In this document: in pieces, positions 36,895-49,205 of the stretch | Layout of the letters: each line of letters begins with the position of its first letter | Position numbering within the stretch: the stretch's first letter is position 1 | Assembly: GCF_036324505.1 (NCBI RefSeq) | Contig: NC_086354.1 | Coordinates: 19,592,707 to 19,656,706 of the forward strand | DNA from: Eleginops maclovinus | Lineage: Eukaryota; Chordata; Actinopteri; Perciformes; Eleginopidae | Direction: 5' to 3' | DNA: 64,000 nucleotides | Notes under the pieces: generated by a model | What the model saw: the letters and a program-made list of their open reading frames with translations, nothing else | The model's database searches: none | Told to the model about the DNA's origin: nothing | Position numbers and translations under genes: made by a program

Positions 36895-37245
36895 GCTTTA
36901 GGTCTTTCAGTTCATTCTCAGCGTTCTCACCAACTCCATTTGAAGCAAACAACAGGCACTTCGATAAAGCCACTGGACTCAATCCTACCAACAGCAGGCC
37001 GGAACAGTTTGTAACTAACTGGGGAACAGAGAAGCATTTAGCAGCTTAAGACTTAAATATTTCCCTCAGGAGTTGGTGGAGACCAAAACACTGCTACAAG
37101 CAAAGGTAAGACTTTCTACTGACTACTTCTGGACATGTTGTCAGGTGTCTAGAAACACGAGTCCAGAATAAATGGTGTTTGGATGTCAAAAGGCTGTTTG
37201 CCAACAAGTATAGCCGCACAATAACTTTACGAGGTAATAATATGT
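36895..37245 (+). repeat. teleost interspersed repeat, better preserved copy B
   Basis: Phrases in order: TCTCACCAACTCCATTTGAAGCAAACAACAGGCACTT-like text at about 36925-36962, ATAAAGCCACTGGAC, AACAGCAGGCCGGAACA, GCATTTAGCAGCTTAAGAC (about 37033-37051), TTCCCTCAGGAGTTGGTGGAGACC (37060-37083), then CAGGTGTCTAGAAACACGAGTCCAG and a GGCTGTTTGCCAAC tail. I recall this order from many percomorph genomes. It is the same family as copy A about 2.6 kb upstream. No coding potential or terminal repeat seen, so the class is uncertain. Confidence 0.65.
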
Positions 37246-40200
37246 AATGAAGGGACAACTGCGGAACTTGCGTTAGTGGCCAAAAAAAGAAATGTATGGT
37301 GGTTAAGCTTGAAGTTTACTAGGCAGTTAATACAGTTTGCTACTTTGGTAAAAGTCCAACTGAAATCACTTTTATTCATCCCTTTGTGCAGTCTAAAAAA
37401 ATGTCAATCTGTTTTTATTTAAATGTATGTTATTGGTGTTTTGAGAACACTTTATGAACATAATGGTGCATTGTGTGACAACAAAATGGATAGAGTTTCT
37501 TTGCTGTTAGTTCATTGTGAGCTTCATAAAAACTAAGATGCTATTGATACCTTGCAGATATCCTCTGAAGCTCTGACAGAGGCCGGATATAAACATCACA
37601 CTATTTGTCCCCGCAGGCATTTTGTTGATCCTGACAAAAGGAGTCAAGGTTCAAAACCTTGAGAGATCATGGCATGCATTCAAAGTGGAAAGGAGCTGTG
37701 CAGAGGAAAAAGGCTTACAGGCTGTAAGAGTGTGATGTCCGTGAAATGCAGCAAAGAATACAATTTGATTGGCATTGAATTGTATTGTAAATCCACATTT
37801 TCATGATGATGTTGGTTTTTAATAAGTTTCACTGTTAATATCCCTGTGTTGATTGTAGGTCACTTGTGTTTTGGTGGTACAATCACTCTGATAACGTGTG
37901 TCAAACAGACTGCTCTCAGTGCAAAACGTGCCTATAGCGGCGGTGACTCGTGGCCCGTTATGCTGCTTGAGTACACAGATGTAATAATTCAAGTGTCAAA
38001 TGAAGTGTATCTGTTTTGTCAGATGTGTGTGAGACGGACAACTGAGAAAGGCAACTGGAACACCTCCTGTGTAGTCGAACTGTTAACTATTTGCCTACTG
38101 GGGTGCTCCCTCTACCACAGTCTCTCAATCCATAGAGAGACAGAATGGGTATGTCTTGGGAAGGGGTTACAGAACATGACTTATAATCGCAACATCCTGG
38201 GCTCAATCAGGCCTTACAACTTTAGAATTTATGTAATAATTTACTTTTTTACATTTGGAAATTCCCCCAAAGAAGAATGAGTGCCATTAAAAAACATTCA
38301 ATAATTGTTAAAATACTTAAATGTTATTGATTAATTTAGGTTCTTAATATGAATGCATTGCGGCTCTGATCTGTATTTTTTACCCACCAACATGCTATAA
38401 ATATGACCCTTATTACTAGGAGCTGTCATGAGAAAAGAGTAATAATGTTCATCAAAGAGCCGGCCGTTAATTCTATATTATAGGTTATGGGCTCTGAGTG
38501 GAATTGTGTTCTGGGAATAAGATCATATAGTAATATCATTTCACATTATTGCCTTGAACATTAGTTTTCCCCACAGCAACTCACTTTAAAGCGTTTCATA
38601 CAAAGTTAATGGACCTTCTGTACAGTATAAGCAAGTGTAAAATGACTGTGATAAAATCATATGCAATGCCCTGCAGCAAGTTCTACAATATTGTTTGCAC
38701 GTGTGATGTTTATGCAGGTTGATTAAATCAACTTCAAACAATGCCATACTGCAGCGAATGTTTGACCGCAGCAAGTCTTACACTGTTAGATAATATCTAT
38801 ACTTGTCTGGTTTGCGAGGCTATCGCTGTGCAGCCAAATGTAACTAACAGCTCCAGAGTTGTTCCATAAGGACATTTATAAGGACAGGCACTTGAGTAGG
38901 GCGGTACCCATAAGCATTTCTACATGTGTCTAAGGCTCCTCACAGACACAGTTTCTTGCTAAGAGTCATCACTCTTCAGTACGAGGTAATCCTTTGACAC
39001 AAGGTTAAGTTGGTTTTCCTTCCCCTCCGATTTAGCCCAGAGCAATGGATTCCACAGACACTGAGGACATGCGTGCTTCACTGTGACAGCTCCATCTGGA
39101 CTCACCACACGGATGTGCTAATGATCACAGAGCAGGATTCCCTCTCAAGGACCCACTACTCTGTTACTGAACGCTGACCAGAGCCTGCTTTGCTCCACCT
39201 TTAATCATGGTGAAGTTTTTTTCATACATCTTCTACCGTGAGGGCAAGGGATGTTAAATCTATATGTACAGTATATATATCCGGGGAGTTTTAGCATTTC
39301 ATCTTCATCTCGGTGAAATCTATGTGACAGGGTATTTTTCACCAGCCTGTGAGTGTGCGGTTTGATTGAGATATGCGACAGAAGCACTGGTTATGGTGGA
39401 CTATTAGATGAGTGTCCTTGGGTTCCTGGGCTCCTCTCATCACTCTTGGGTGGTTGGCTGTCCCTGGGCGGTGTGAGCGGTGCTGGTCCCTGCTTGGTTT
39501 CATTACTTATGACTCTGTCAGCCCGATGTCACGTCCCTCCACCTGTGCTATTCAGCCCATCACACTGAATGTCAGTAGAATTTGCAGCAAAAGATAATAA
39601 CAGTTGTTGACAGAAAAACACTGGGTGGCCTCGCTTTGATTTGTTGTCTAGGAGTCGAGTGACTGAAATTAAGGCAAACACGGCACCATCTTTACAGGCA
39701 AATGAAATGAAGAAGGTTTATTTGAGTCTTCCCACACATTTTAAGGCTTCAATTTGACTGCTTAAACCTGCATGTGACCTAAAAGAGAGCTGAACATGCT
39801 AGCAGCGAGAGGACGATGTGATTAATGGGTAGTGCTCTGGTAGGTCTGAGGCCTTTGACAGGCACAGGACTCAGGTTGAGTGATTGTTCTGACCTGACCA
39901 TCCATCAGTCAGAATGTGACAAGACAGAAGCTCTTAGAGGGACAGCCCTAACCTGGAAGGAAGGAGCTACAGTATCCCTAGCCTCATGAAACAGTCACAT
40001 CTCCATACCACTGGGGAGAGGAGAGGGTCAGAGAGAACCTGGAGAATAGGTGTCACAGCTGGATTCCAATTTGAAATGTTTCCGAGACGCTGTGGATGAA
40101 GGATGCCCTCACAACTGAGAGAACATCTTGCATAAACAATGCTGCAGACAAGTAATTTGACAAGCCCAGTGCAAACAAAAGTGACACTGTAAGCTCAGTT

Positions 40201-40259
40201 AATATATTCGTGGTATAAATCTCTTCTATGAAAACAACTTTGTAATGTTGATGCATTTA
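37246..40259. other. non-coding stretch, no gene seen
   Basis: A plus-strand frame of 144 codons (37846-38280, no ATG start) has no recognisable domain or splice context and is judged chance. The rest is unique DNA. Confidence 0.45.
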
Positions 40260-40720
40260 TTCACATGATGTATCATGCCACCATCAGCTCAGAGAGTTCG
40301 GCAGAATTACATCTGCTCAAGTCAAGACGCAGTAGTCTGCATGCAAATGAAACAAGGGGTATTAATCAATACTGTATTTCCCCCCACTAAGTGAAGCGTT
40401 AACTATTGCACTATTTCTGGAACAAGGCATTTGAATGAATATTTGATTAAGCTGGAGCAGAATACATGCATGTTCGACAAGAACAACCCATCACAATTTT
40501 TGGTTAATACAAATGGCATTTACCCTGCTATTAATGAGGGATGCTTTTTCCGTGTCTGCCAGCAAAGCAACTTTCAACCAAGAATCCCATTAACACATTG
40601 TTTTTGATACGTCTGTGCGACACTCCGGTTGACATGGAAATGTGATTGGAAGAACAACCGGGAGCGTGCGATAAAAGAGAAACACTACATTATAAACCAA
40701 TACTTCAGACTGGATAATCT
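40260..40720. promoter_or_regulatory. candidate conserved non-coding element
   Basis: Octamer ATGCAAAT (40341-40348), GGTATTAATCAATAC (about 40357-40371), TTTGATTAAGC (about 40442-40452), GCTATTAATGAGG (about 40528-40540) and GTGATTGG words in unique, frame-poor DNA. The texture is typical of homeobox-responsive enhancers. Untested. Confidence 0.3.
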
Positions 40721-41839
40721 CCAAGCCCCATTTGTGTTGGCCTGCCATGTTGCCATGGTGACTTTAATATGTTGAGCTTCCTTGCTGTCAATAGGCTGTG
40801 AATTAATAACTTGGTAATTGTTTGTAAAGAGAGATTGAAGGAGAACGGTTGAATGTTAAATGAGTTGGCTGTGGTCTCCAAGTACACAGATGGCTCGTGT
40901 GTAATAATAGGGGATGAACTGTCAAAGCGCATCAAGTACGCCACATAAAGTAGGACTTAAGCGGATAAAGATGTATTTTTATTTCATTACGTTTCCCTAT
41001 TACGTATCCCAGCATATTCTACTATAGAAAAAACGGTGATTCATCTTCTATTAAAGTTTTATTCCATGTTGTTTCATAAAATGTTTATGCATATGTTCGG
41101 TCTGAACGAATAGTAAATAATGGAAACGGTTTATGCTACTCTTCAAACTGTAACACAGATTGCGAGGCACAAATTACCATCTGTTGGTTTGTGTAAATAA
41201 ACCCCATAAGACAAAACGGCGTAAAGAAAAGCAAAAAGGCAGAATCTTGAGTGAGATACAGTATGACTTACTACCATAGATTTAATAAGCTCCGTATAGT
41301 TCATGATAAAAGTCATGTTTAAATGGCTGTCACACATTTGTTATTTATGTTGTGATTCATTCATAATGTATGAGATAATGAAAGAGAAAATGTCAGAACA
41401 CACCTGTCAAAAAGGTAATACAGCTCTCGTTTTTATAAGAAACAATTCCTGTCATGTAAAACACGCAAGAAACAAAACAAGTCAAATCCTATATTAGCAT
41501 TGCCTTAATGTGCGACACATACATGACTGGTTTGCACACAGCGTAGGACAGCAGATCCAGAATATTAGTACATACTGACTGTAGGAATTACAAAAATAGA
41601 GTGTGGACATGTTGAAGTCTACAGGTTGGGTTTAAGCTGTTGGTGGAGAGAAAATTGGGGCAATTAGGTAGAGCAGAAGTAGATGTTCTATAAGAGCAGC
41701 TATTATGGCTGAGTGCTGAAAACTGAGAGACCTGTCAATTAAAGCAAACACACCTTTGAACATGGCCCTTTAAAGCCATCAAGAAATGCATTGAAAAGAG
41801 AAATTAGCTATTGATCACCATTGTTCACATGAGCAGTTA
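40721..41839. other. non-coding stretch, no gene seen
   Basis: No supported features. A CTGTCAATTA near-match to PBX-MEIS lies near 41732. Confidence 0.5.
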
Positions 41840-42110
41840 TGAATCAGTCCCAGAAATGAGTTTGGGGGATTTGGAGAAAATCAGTTATAACAATATTGTT
41901 GACCAAACTCTTCGATATTGGTATTTGAGAGTGTGTTGCTTACGCAAAATGTGACATTTTTGATAATTATCATTAAGCAAATAATAGAAAATCCCATTAT
42001 TTCTCCCAGAAATGACTAAAGTAAGGTCCTTTTCCATATTACAATACCTGAAAATCTATGCGTTATATCACGTTATCAATATAAAATACTAGATGCATTG
42101 CCCAGCCTTA
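41840..42110. repeat. decayed teleost DNA-transposon-like repeat
   Basis: Phrases GACATTTTTGATAATTATCA (about 41952-41971), AAGCAAATAATAGAAAATC, AATGACTAAAGTAAGG, and a terminal TATATCACGTTATCAATATAAAATACTAGATGCATTGCCCAGCC (42064-42107) resemble the common fish repeat that ends in serial ATATCG words followed by TTGCCCAGCC. Strongly mutated. The superfamily (hAT suspected) is from memory only. Confidence 0.45.
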
Positions 42111-45003
42111 CTCTGTTCTAAATTACAGCAACTAGTGTCCAATTAGAAAACAGACTCTTTACCATTAGCTTCAGAACAAGGAACATTTTGACGTATATTA
42201 GAGAGCTTCTATATTAGTCAGTGCAGGAAGTACTAATAAAGCCCTGCAGTTGACTTAAAGAGTCATGATCCAGGGTTCTCTGACTTTTTTAAGTTAGTCA
42301 TTTCCAAGCCACATTGGGCCAAACACAAAGTAGCACTTATGTAACCTGTATCCAACATTCAGCCATATTCTTCCCACAACAAGTGCGGCTCCTCAGTTAG
42401 CTTAATCGGGATTGATGGTACAGCACATTGGGTCTAAATTTAGTCCCTCCAAGAACATTCCTCTCCTTGCCGTTGCTGTGGGGCAAAGCTGAGGTTTTCA
42501 GTTCCTCCACGGTCACACGCACACGATGGGAGGCAGTGGAGCTGAAACGCACTCCTATGTCACACTCTGCCCTCCTCCCCTCGATGCCACACTCCGTGTT
42601 TTCTTCTCCCTCACTTTATCTCTCAATGCACTGGAATTTTTCTGGATCACTTACTCTTAGGGAAAACCCCCTGAGGAAACAGGATTCAGTGATCGGAGGT
42701 CCAATTTCTCAAATCTACTAAGTTGAAATGTAAAGCACAAATAAATCTGGATCATTAATAGGCGAGACATGTTAATTCTCACAGATTGCCTCATAATACA
42801 TTCACAGCAAACTGTACAAAGACTTGAACATGGATATCTCATACAGCACAACACTCTGGGGTGATATTCTTTTATTTTATTTGTATCTGTGCCTCAAAAA
42901 GGTTCAACAAGAACCTTCAGGCGAGCTATTATTTCTTGACATGATTTCATTTTCAAAACAGTAGCAAATGCCATCTCATTACAGTACACATTTTAAATGT
43001 GCTTCTGGCGTATAAACTAACTAGCAGTTGTTCTGTCATTGTAGGGTTGCTAAGGCATCAGAAAACTTTAAAACCAACTCCCTGATGCACAATAACTTTG
43101 TCTATTTTATAAAAAGGAGAATTTGTAGCATTACAAGTTTTCATTCCTAATAGCCTTCTCCATACATTGTTATAGTGGATTTTCTACAGTACTGCCCCAA
43201 TGATAATGAGTTCAATTAAATGTAAGTAAAGAAAAACTATCCATGGATCCAGAATATATGAATTCAAATCAGGTTGTTTAAGCCTGTTGGAATTCTTTGC
43301 GTTGTTGTGTTCATATGTTTAATATCTTACTGGTCCGAGAAGACTATGTCATCATTTTTGCAGTAGTTTTTTGATATAAAGAAAACACAATATGTATTCT
43401 TTCTCTTATATAGCTGCTCATTATTTAGAGGCAGAGCGTACTGCTGCCAGTGCTGATGTTCTGTCTGTTTGTGGGTCTGTTTTGGTCCTCCTCAGTTTGA
43501 AGCAGGTGTATTTTTAATTGGTTTGACTGCACACGTTTGTCTTTGGATCAGGTCCAATATGTGAATTCCCCTCCTCTATGCAATTAATGTGCACATATTG
43601 CTCTGTTAATATCAAAACGGTTACCAATGGTGCATAAGATGGCAACCATGGTGTTGATTATCAAAGTTGAACTCCTAACCCCCCTATAGTCTTCTTCATT
43701 TCTATGGAATAAGTGTGCAAAACAACTTGTTGCTTTGGGACATAGTGGGTGTTTTAAGCTGTTTAACTAAACAACAATTTTGATTTTTACTTAAGAGGAC
43801 AGTTTTAATATCAAATGTGATTTATTTCCCATAAAACTTCAGGGGCAGCAAAACTGTTTTTACTTTCAGTTGGCAAGATAGAAATACTGCTTGTTGGGGT
43901 TGGAAAACAATGGAGTCTGCAGCTCAGTAAATATCTAAAGTGGTATCCAGTGTTATCGTTCAATATTAAAGTGCCTTTTAGAAAGTCTGACACACAGTTT
44001 TTTACGTGTGCTTTTAAATATACAATGGAAAGCATTAAAAGGTGAATCCAATTAAGCAACATTCCCATTAAATACATTGCTTTAAAGCATTTTTCTCACA
44101 CTCAACATCATTTTTAATCCACTTACCATGAAGATGATTAATACTTTCTCAATAGTGTAATGTCTAACGTCTATATTCTGTATATAGTACGTTTTATCTT
44201 TGTTTGCCCAACACTGTATGATTAGAAGCTGCTTCTGCAACAGTACTACCATGAAATAAAGGCTAGAGAACCAACACTGACTCTTTTGCTGGCAAGATAA
44301 CACACATGTGTGTTGACAGAAGGGAGTGAGTGTCTGCACTCCTGTTAGTTTGCCCAGGAGGATTACAACAAAAAAAAAGCCAAGGAGTATAAACGAATAA
44401 GAGGTGAAGTGATAGGATATGATGGCAGGGAAAGTTTAGTGGCATCTTTTGTTTCAAATTTTAATTGATGATGTTTGGAATTCAAAACTAATTAGCCAAA
44501 GATAGAAAAAGAGTGGGTTTCATTAAACACAAATCATAAGACTGACAAGGCTTTCTCTCCATTGACCACCATTAAAACAGTCTGTAAAACACTGCTGTAA
44601 AAGCACTTTGCCAATAAAAGGACACCAAAACATGCAAGTTTCCAAAAATAAAACTAAAACACTTTATTCATATCCTATAAACATTTACATTCTATATAGT
44701 ACTGGTTAAGCTTGAAGGTATTTAAGTGAGGAATTCCGATTGTAAAGGAAATCGTATTTATTTACAATGAGAACTCCGCAGGGTACCTTTAAGAAAATAA
44801 ACATAGAGATCCCTTTGAAGAATGTGACACTTGGAGCAGTATGCTTAAAAATAAATCCATATTCTGTTGTTGTGTTTCTAAGTTAGGGAAAATAATCATT
44901 ATTTGTTTTCGTTATGGAAAATACCAAAGAAGGCAGACTGATTATGAATACTTGGAAGCAGATTTTTTATTGAGGTTATTAGCTATAATGAGGTTACAGG
45001 ATA
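42111..45003. other. non-coding stretch, no gene seen
   Basis: Frame 42428-42721 (plus) has no recognisable content. Segment 43440-43640 has homeodomain-type words (TTTTTAATTGGTTTGAC, GCAATTAATGTGC) but no firm boundary. No gene seen. Confidence 0.5.
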
Positions 45004-45005
45004 TA

Positions 45006-45296
45006 CAGTGAAGGAAATAAGTATTTGATCCCCTGCCGATTTTGGTAGTTAGCCCACTCACAAGGAATTAAAAGACTATACTTTTAATGGTAGGTTTATT
45101 TTAACAGTGAGACAGAATATCAAAAAGAAAATAAAAGGATTTGAATTTTTTGATGTACATTTCTGGATTTTCTTTTTGACATTCTGTCTGTCACTCTTAA
45201 AATAAACCTACTATTAAAAGTATAGACTTTTCATTTCTTTGTAAAGGGGCAAACTAACAAAATCGGCAGGGGATCAAATGCTTATTTCCTTCACTG
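45006..45296. mobile_element. palindromic Tc1-type MITE with TA target duplication
   Basis: A 291-bp element flanked by TA on both sides (45004-45005, 45297-45298). The left end CAGTGAAGGAAATAAGTATT is mirrored by the right end reading CAGTGAAGGAAATAAGCATT on the minus strand, and GATCCCCTGCCGATTTTG continues in both arms. The inverted similarity runs nearly to the middle (AAAAGACTATACTTTTAATGGTAGGTTTATTTTAACAGTGA-like on the left against its complement at 45195-45235), so the transcript would fold into a long hairpin. It has no coding content. From memory the ends are those of Passport-type Tc1 transposons of flatfish and other teleosts. Arms differ by scattered substitutions, so it is not brand new, but both ends and the target duplication are intact. 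Confidence 0.93.
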
Positions 45297-45489
45297 TATG
45301 TCTATCTTAAAATACTTCATCGGGCTACATTTTTACCCTTAAAGTGCTATACGTAGACAGTATTGTGTTTGTGGAAAAAACTTTAAATTATTCTTTTTTT
45401 AAGATTATATTTTGCAACCAATTAGGCTCAGTTACTACTCTTGAATGCAAATTTAGAACAACTTCTCATTAACCACTGTAATGATCATT
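45297..45489. other. non-coding flank of MITE
   Basis: AT-rich. Nothing recognised. Confidence 0.5.
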
Positions 45490-45930
45490 TCTAAGGGGTC
45501 AAGAGGCCAACGCGCCTGATCTCACTGGGAATATAAATACCAGTGAGTGAGCTAATCAATGATGAATTAATGCATGATTGCCTATTTCCAGCCTAGAGTC
45601 TACATTCCATCCTGGTGTATTGGATGTGTTTTGCCCCAAAAACAAAAAGCTAGCTATTATGCAAACACACACACTCCCCTGCTGTTTCATCTAGGGATGT
45701 TTCTCCGCTGATAGACTTAATAAGTTACGTTCCATTGCATGATGCAGCATCCCAGAGGCTGCTAGTCAAGGTTATTGATCAACACTCACCTCCATAATTG
45801 CATTGCCGTCTATTTAATTTGCTTTTAAGCCCCTCATTAATTACTCTGTTTTTCATCTGGGCATAGCTATTAATCTCTTAGTCTTTGATCTGTTTAATAT
45901 GCCTTGTGGACTAGTCTTGACATATTCTAC
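45490..45930. promoter_or_regulatory. candidate conserved non-coding element
   Basis: CTAATCAATGATGAATTAATGCAT (about 45552-45575) concentrates PBX/HOX-like and paired-class words. TAATTGCATTGCC (45795-45807) and TAATTA (45838-45843) follow, with GGTTATTGATCAAC and AGCTATTAATCTC. The DNA is unique, with balanced composition and no notable frame. One of the better enhancer candidates here, on sequence texture alone. Confidence 0.33.
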
Positions 45931-48868
45931 AGTCGTCTGAACACATTCAGGAAGTCCACTGACGTGTTTCGTTAATGCCGATGGACTGGAAGAAGATAAA
46001 TGTACGCAAGCAGAATGCAAAAGAAAAACAGTTGTGTGTATTTGGAGAAGAAAAAGAATAGCTCTGGTTGAGAGATTATTTAACTATGGCAGCAATATAC
46101 CTCAGTGTGTCTGTAAACTGGGATTTACTAAACAAAGTGACAACCATCAAATGTATTACGATCGAGACTTTCTCTGAGATGCTTCACACTTTTATTTTTA
46201 ACAAAAATTTACAAAAATTAGGCTGGTCTCTTTCCAACCTTTCTGTTGCAAAATCTGAAAGCATCTGAACATCGTTTTGAAAAGTAATCTTGAGTGCCTT
46301 ATCCACGGTGAAAACTGACTTTCAAACTCAATCTCCCCAGCAATCAATCTTCCCCTGGCAGGGTAAGTCCGTCGAAAACTAGGAGCCATGACTATGAAGA
46401 AAGTAACACTTCAATTTCTCTCTTCAACTCTTAGTGGCACCCAGCATATGTTAGCCTTGGCACTGGATGGAACCATTAAGAATGGCCGACGGGGGTGTTC
46501 TTCTAAAAGGAAATGGAGGAATTAAAATAAATCATGTTGAGCTCTGTGTTAACAAAAGTTTGTGATTGAACTTGCAGCTTTATATAATGTATAACGGAAA
46601 TGATTAAGAATGATATTTGTTTAAAGCTTCCCGTTTTTTTGCTTGCTCACACATTTGGTGAAATGTTGCTGTTTTTTTGTTGACAAGTTACTAAAATCGT
46701 GTCTCTAGCTTCTGGAAATACTTTGGCATAAATGTCAGTTCTTCTTCTAGTAAAATTATTGTGCATTTTTGCCTTTTTTGAGTTCACGCACCAAACGATT
46801 AATCGCCAGATCAGCTAAAAAGAAAAATGTATTGCATCCTAGAGATTTTTCACCAATAGCAACATCATTGTGTATAGTAAATCAACTATGGCCTGTTCCT
46901 TCTTTTCTATGAATTGCTGTGCGAGTCTGGAGTGTCAGCTGTGGTTGGCTTTTCTAAGTGATTGGCCTAATGTCAGCAGAAGGAGCGAGAGAAAACCCCT
47001 TCCAGTATATCCATCTCAAAGGACTGACAAAAATCAATGAGTGAGATGCTTATCAGGAGCATGTTAATAATTCATTGTGAGCCCGTGGCAGGTGTATAAT
47101 TGATCAAGGGGCGATAAGTTGTGGTGATAAATATTTCAAGGGTTGCTGAGAGACAAGGAAGGAGCCCTGACTTGTCAACAGACCCCAAGCGTTCTCAACG
47201 GGAGACTGGTCTTATTGGGTCTCTCCTATTTTCTCTGAATGCCAGTGTGTTGATAGAGACGACTCCCATGGTGAAGATCAAAGGAGCTGGAACATGCACA
47301 GGCTAGCTAAAAATGTATTGTTCAGGTCTATGCATCAACTCTGACATCCCAAGGGCCAGACCTCTTGAAATAGGATGGGCTACAGGGGAGGAGGGGGCGC
47401 TTTAAGTGGACACACTGGTACTGTAAGAGATATAGAAGTCACTTGTAGGGGATTGATGGATTGTGACTATCTTCTACTTGCTGAATGTATTTTTTCGTTC
47501 TGTGTAGGGAATTCACAACAGGTACCAGATGGATGTACAACCACTATGATCTAAAAGGCCATACTGAGGCAGAGGACTCAGCATACGTTATAAAGCTGGA
47601 GTATGAGACTCTGACCTATAGGGGTTGAAGCCACTTGCAAATGGTAAAGTACCATCCATTCATGTCTTGAAATATTGTCAAGGGACTCAGATTTTCTTTT
47701 TGCATTGCCACCAGTAAGCTAGCAGCAATGTTAGCCCTGATTTTGCTTTGGATATTAGTGACTCGTACAAGGTTTCAAGTCTAAACACATCCAACATCAT
47801 CATCTGAAGTGTGGGAAACCTACACAAACCCCTAAGTGTGAATTAATTAAAAAAACGAGAGACCAATTCAGAACGAGCCCAACGTCAGATGCAAACCAGA
47901 AAGATTTAAAAACGATTGGTCACAATCTAGATCTAGAATCCCTATTTAGGTCGAATCGCTGCTTTTTAGAAACTTCGAGAACGCAGAAAACCTTCCGTCT
48001 TTCCACAGTGCATTATTGCAGATGTTGGCCACCTTGCATGTGCTACAGATCACCTAAACTGAACGAAATAAATGTTATAGCTTCATAGTTCTTCGAGAAT
48101 GGGTGCAGTTCTGCTTTGAGGAAGAATGGATATAAAAGGGTCTGAAACTCACTTTTATGGAACTGGAATCCAGCTAAATGTGTTGCACATCAATTAATGG
48201 ATGTAATAACTTTGAATTACATTCCTTAAATGATGATACATACAAAGTAAAAGTGACTTGTCATTTTTTGTCATTTAAAGGTGAGCTACAGGAAGTCATT
48301 ACACATCCTGCCTTAATTCATGCAATGAATCAACATTATGCATTAGTTTCCTAAGTGTATAAATTGTACCATTGTTATTAAAGATTTAGAAATATTTCAG
48401 CAGCATTAAAATGGAGCTTTATACAGAATAGATGGAGCACTCTGTCCCATAAAATAGACCACACTATGTCACACATAAATTATATTTTCAGCACTGAACT
48501 GGCATGATGGCCCTCATTTGTTTGTTTCCACTGCCAGTAATAATAACCAATAAAAAACACGGCACGTCCCAACATAGATGATTAAATGCTATCAGACAGT
48601 GAACTGTGTTATGAAAGCAAAAGAGGAATGAAAATGGGGAAATAATCTTTATTACACCTGTGAAGGACAGTATTTTTATTCAGTAATTATTGAATTGAAT
48701 GTAACACCTATTCATCACCAGTACTAATCAACTACTGAAACTATGAATAATCATCAGGATATATAACAATGGAGAATTGTATTTTTATTTAAATTTCTGT
48801 CTGGAATATCCATGTTCATTAGTTCACACTTCCCTGAACAGTGGAAACGGTAGCAGTGTCATTTCCTG
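45931..48868. other. non-coding stretch, no gene seen
   Basis: Short frames at 46068-46389 and 47121-47306 are not protein-like. Segment 47720-48090 may include old repeat sequence, but I could not match ends. Confidence 0.5.
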
Positions 48869-49038
48869 AAAGTTCCCTATTATGCAAAATGCACTTTTTG
48901 CTGTCTTTTATACATAAATATGTGTCCCCGGTGTGTAAAGAGACTCACAAAGTGTCAGAAAATACAACCCTCTCTTTTTTTCCCTCCTTACCCACAACTC
49001 TAAAAACGGGGGTACAAACGAGCTGATCCATAACCGGA

Positions 49039-49092
49039 TTCGGTTATGACGTCCAATATGGTTATGACGTCCAATATGACGTCATAACCGAA
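49039..49092. repeat. CRE-containing direct and inverted repeat
   Basis: An 18-bp unit, GGTTATGACGTCCAATAT, is repeated exactly at 49042-49059 and 49060-49077. It is followed by its inverse, GACGTCATAACCGAA (49078-49092), which pairs perfectly over 15 bp with TTCGGTTATGACGTC (49039-49053). The second junction makes a perfect cAMP-response element, TGACGTCA (49077-49084), and two more TGACGTC cores lie upstream. It sits in the middle of the transposon above. Confidence 0.9.
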
Positions 49093-49129
49093 ATGTGGGC
49101 TGGCTTTACATTGAACTCGTGGCAACGTC

Positions 49130-49205
49130 CTGCCCACGTGACACGTCCCAACCGATCGTCCCCCATATAAAGTCGCGAGCTGAATCCACTCCGCAGTGTG
49201 TCTCT
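49130..49205 (+). promoter_or_regulatory. promoter-like module inside the transposon
   Basis: E-box CACGTG (49135-49140), then ACACGTCCC, and a TATA-like CATATAAAG (49164-49172) followed about 25-35 bp on by GC-balanced sequence suited to a start site, with an ATG at about 49220 (CAGGATGTCTGCAGG) that opens only a six-codon frame. With the CRE repeat 50-90 bp upstream the order resembles a CREB-responsive core promoter. No long coding frame follows, so any product would be non-coding. Promoter activity is inferred. Confidence 0.35.

Noticed and set aside
37846..38280. 144-codon plus-strand frame
   Set aside because: No ATG start, no recognisable motif, and ordinary AT-rich intergenic composition around it.
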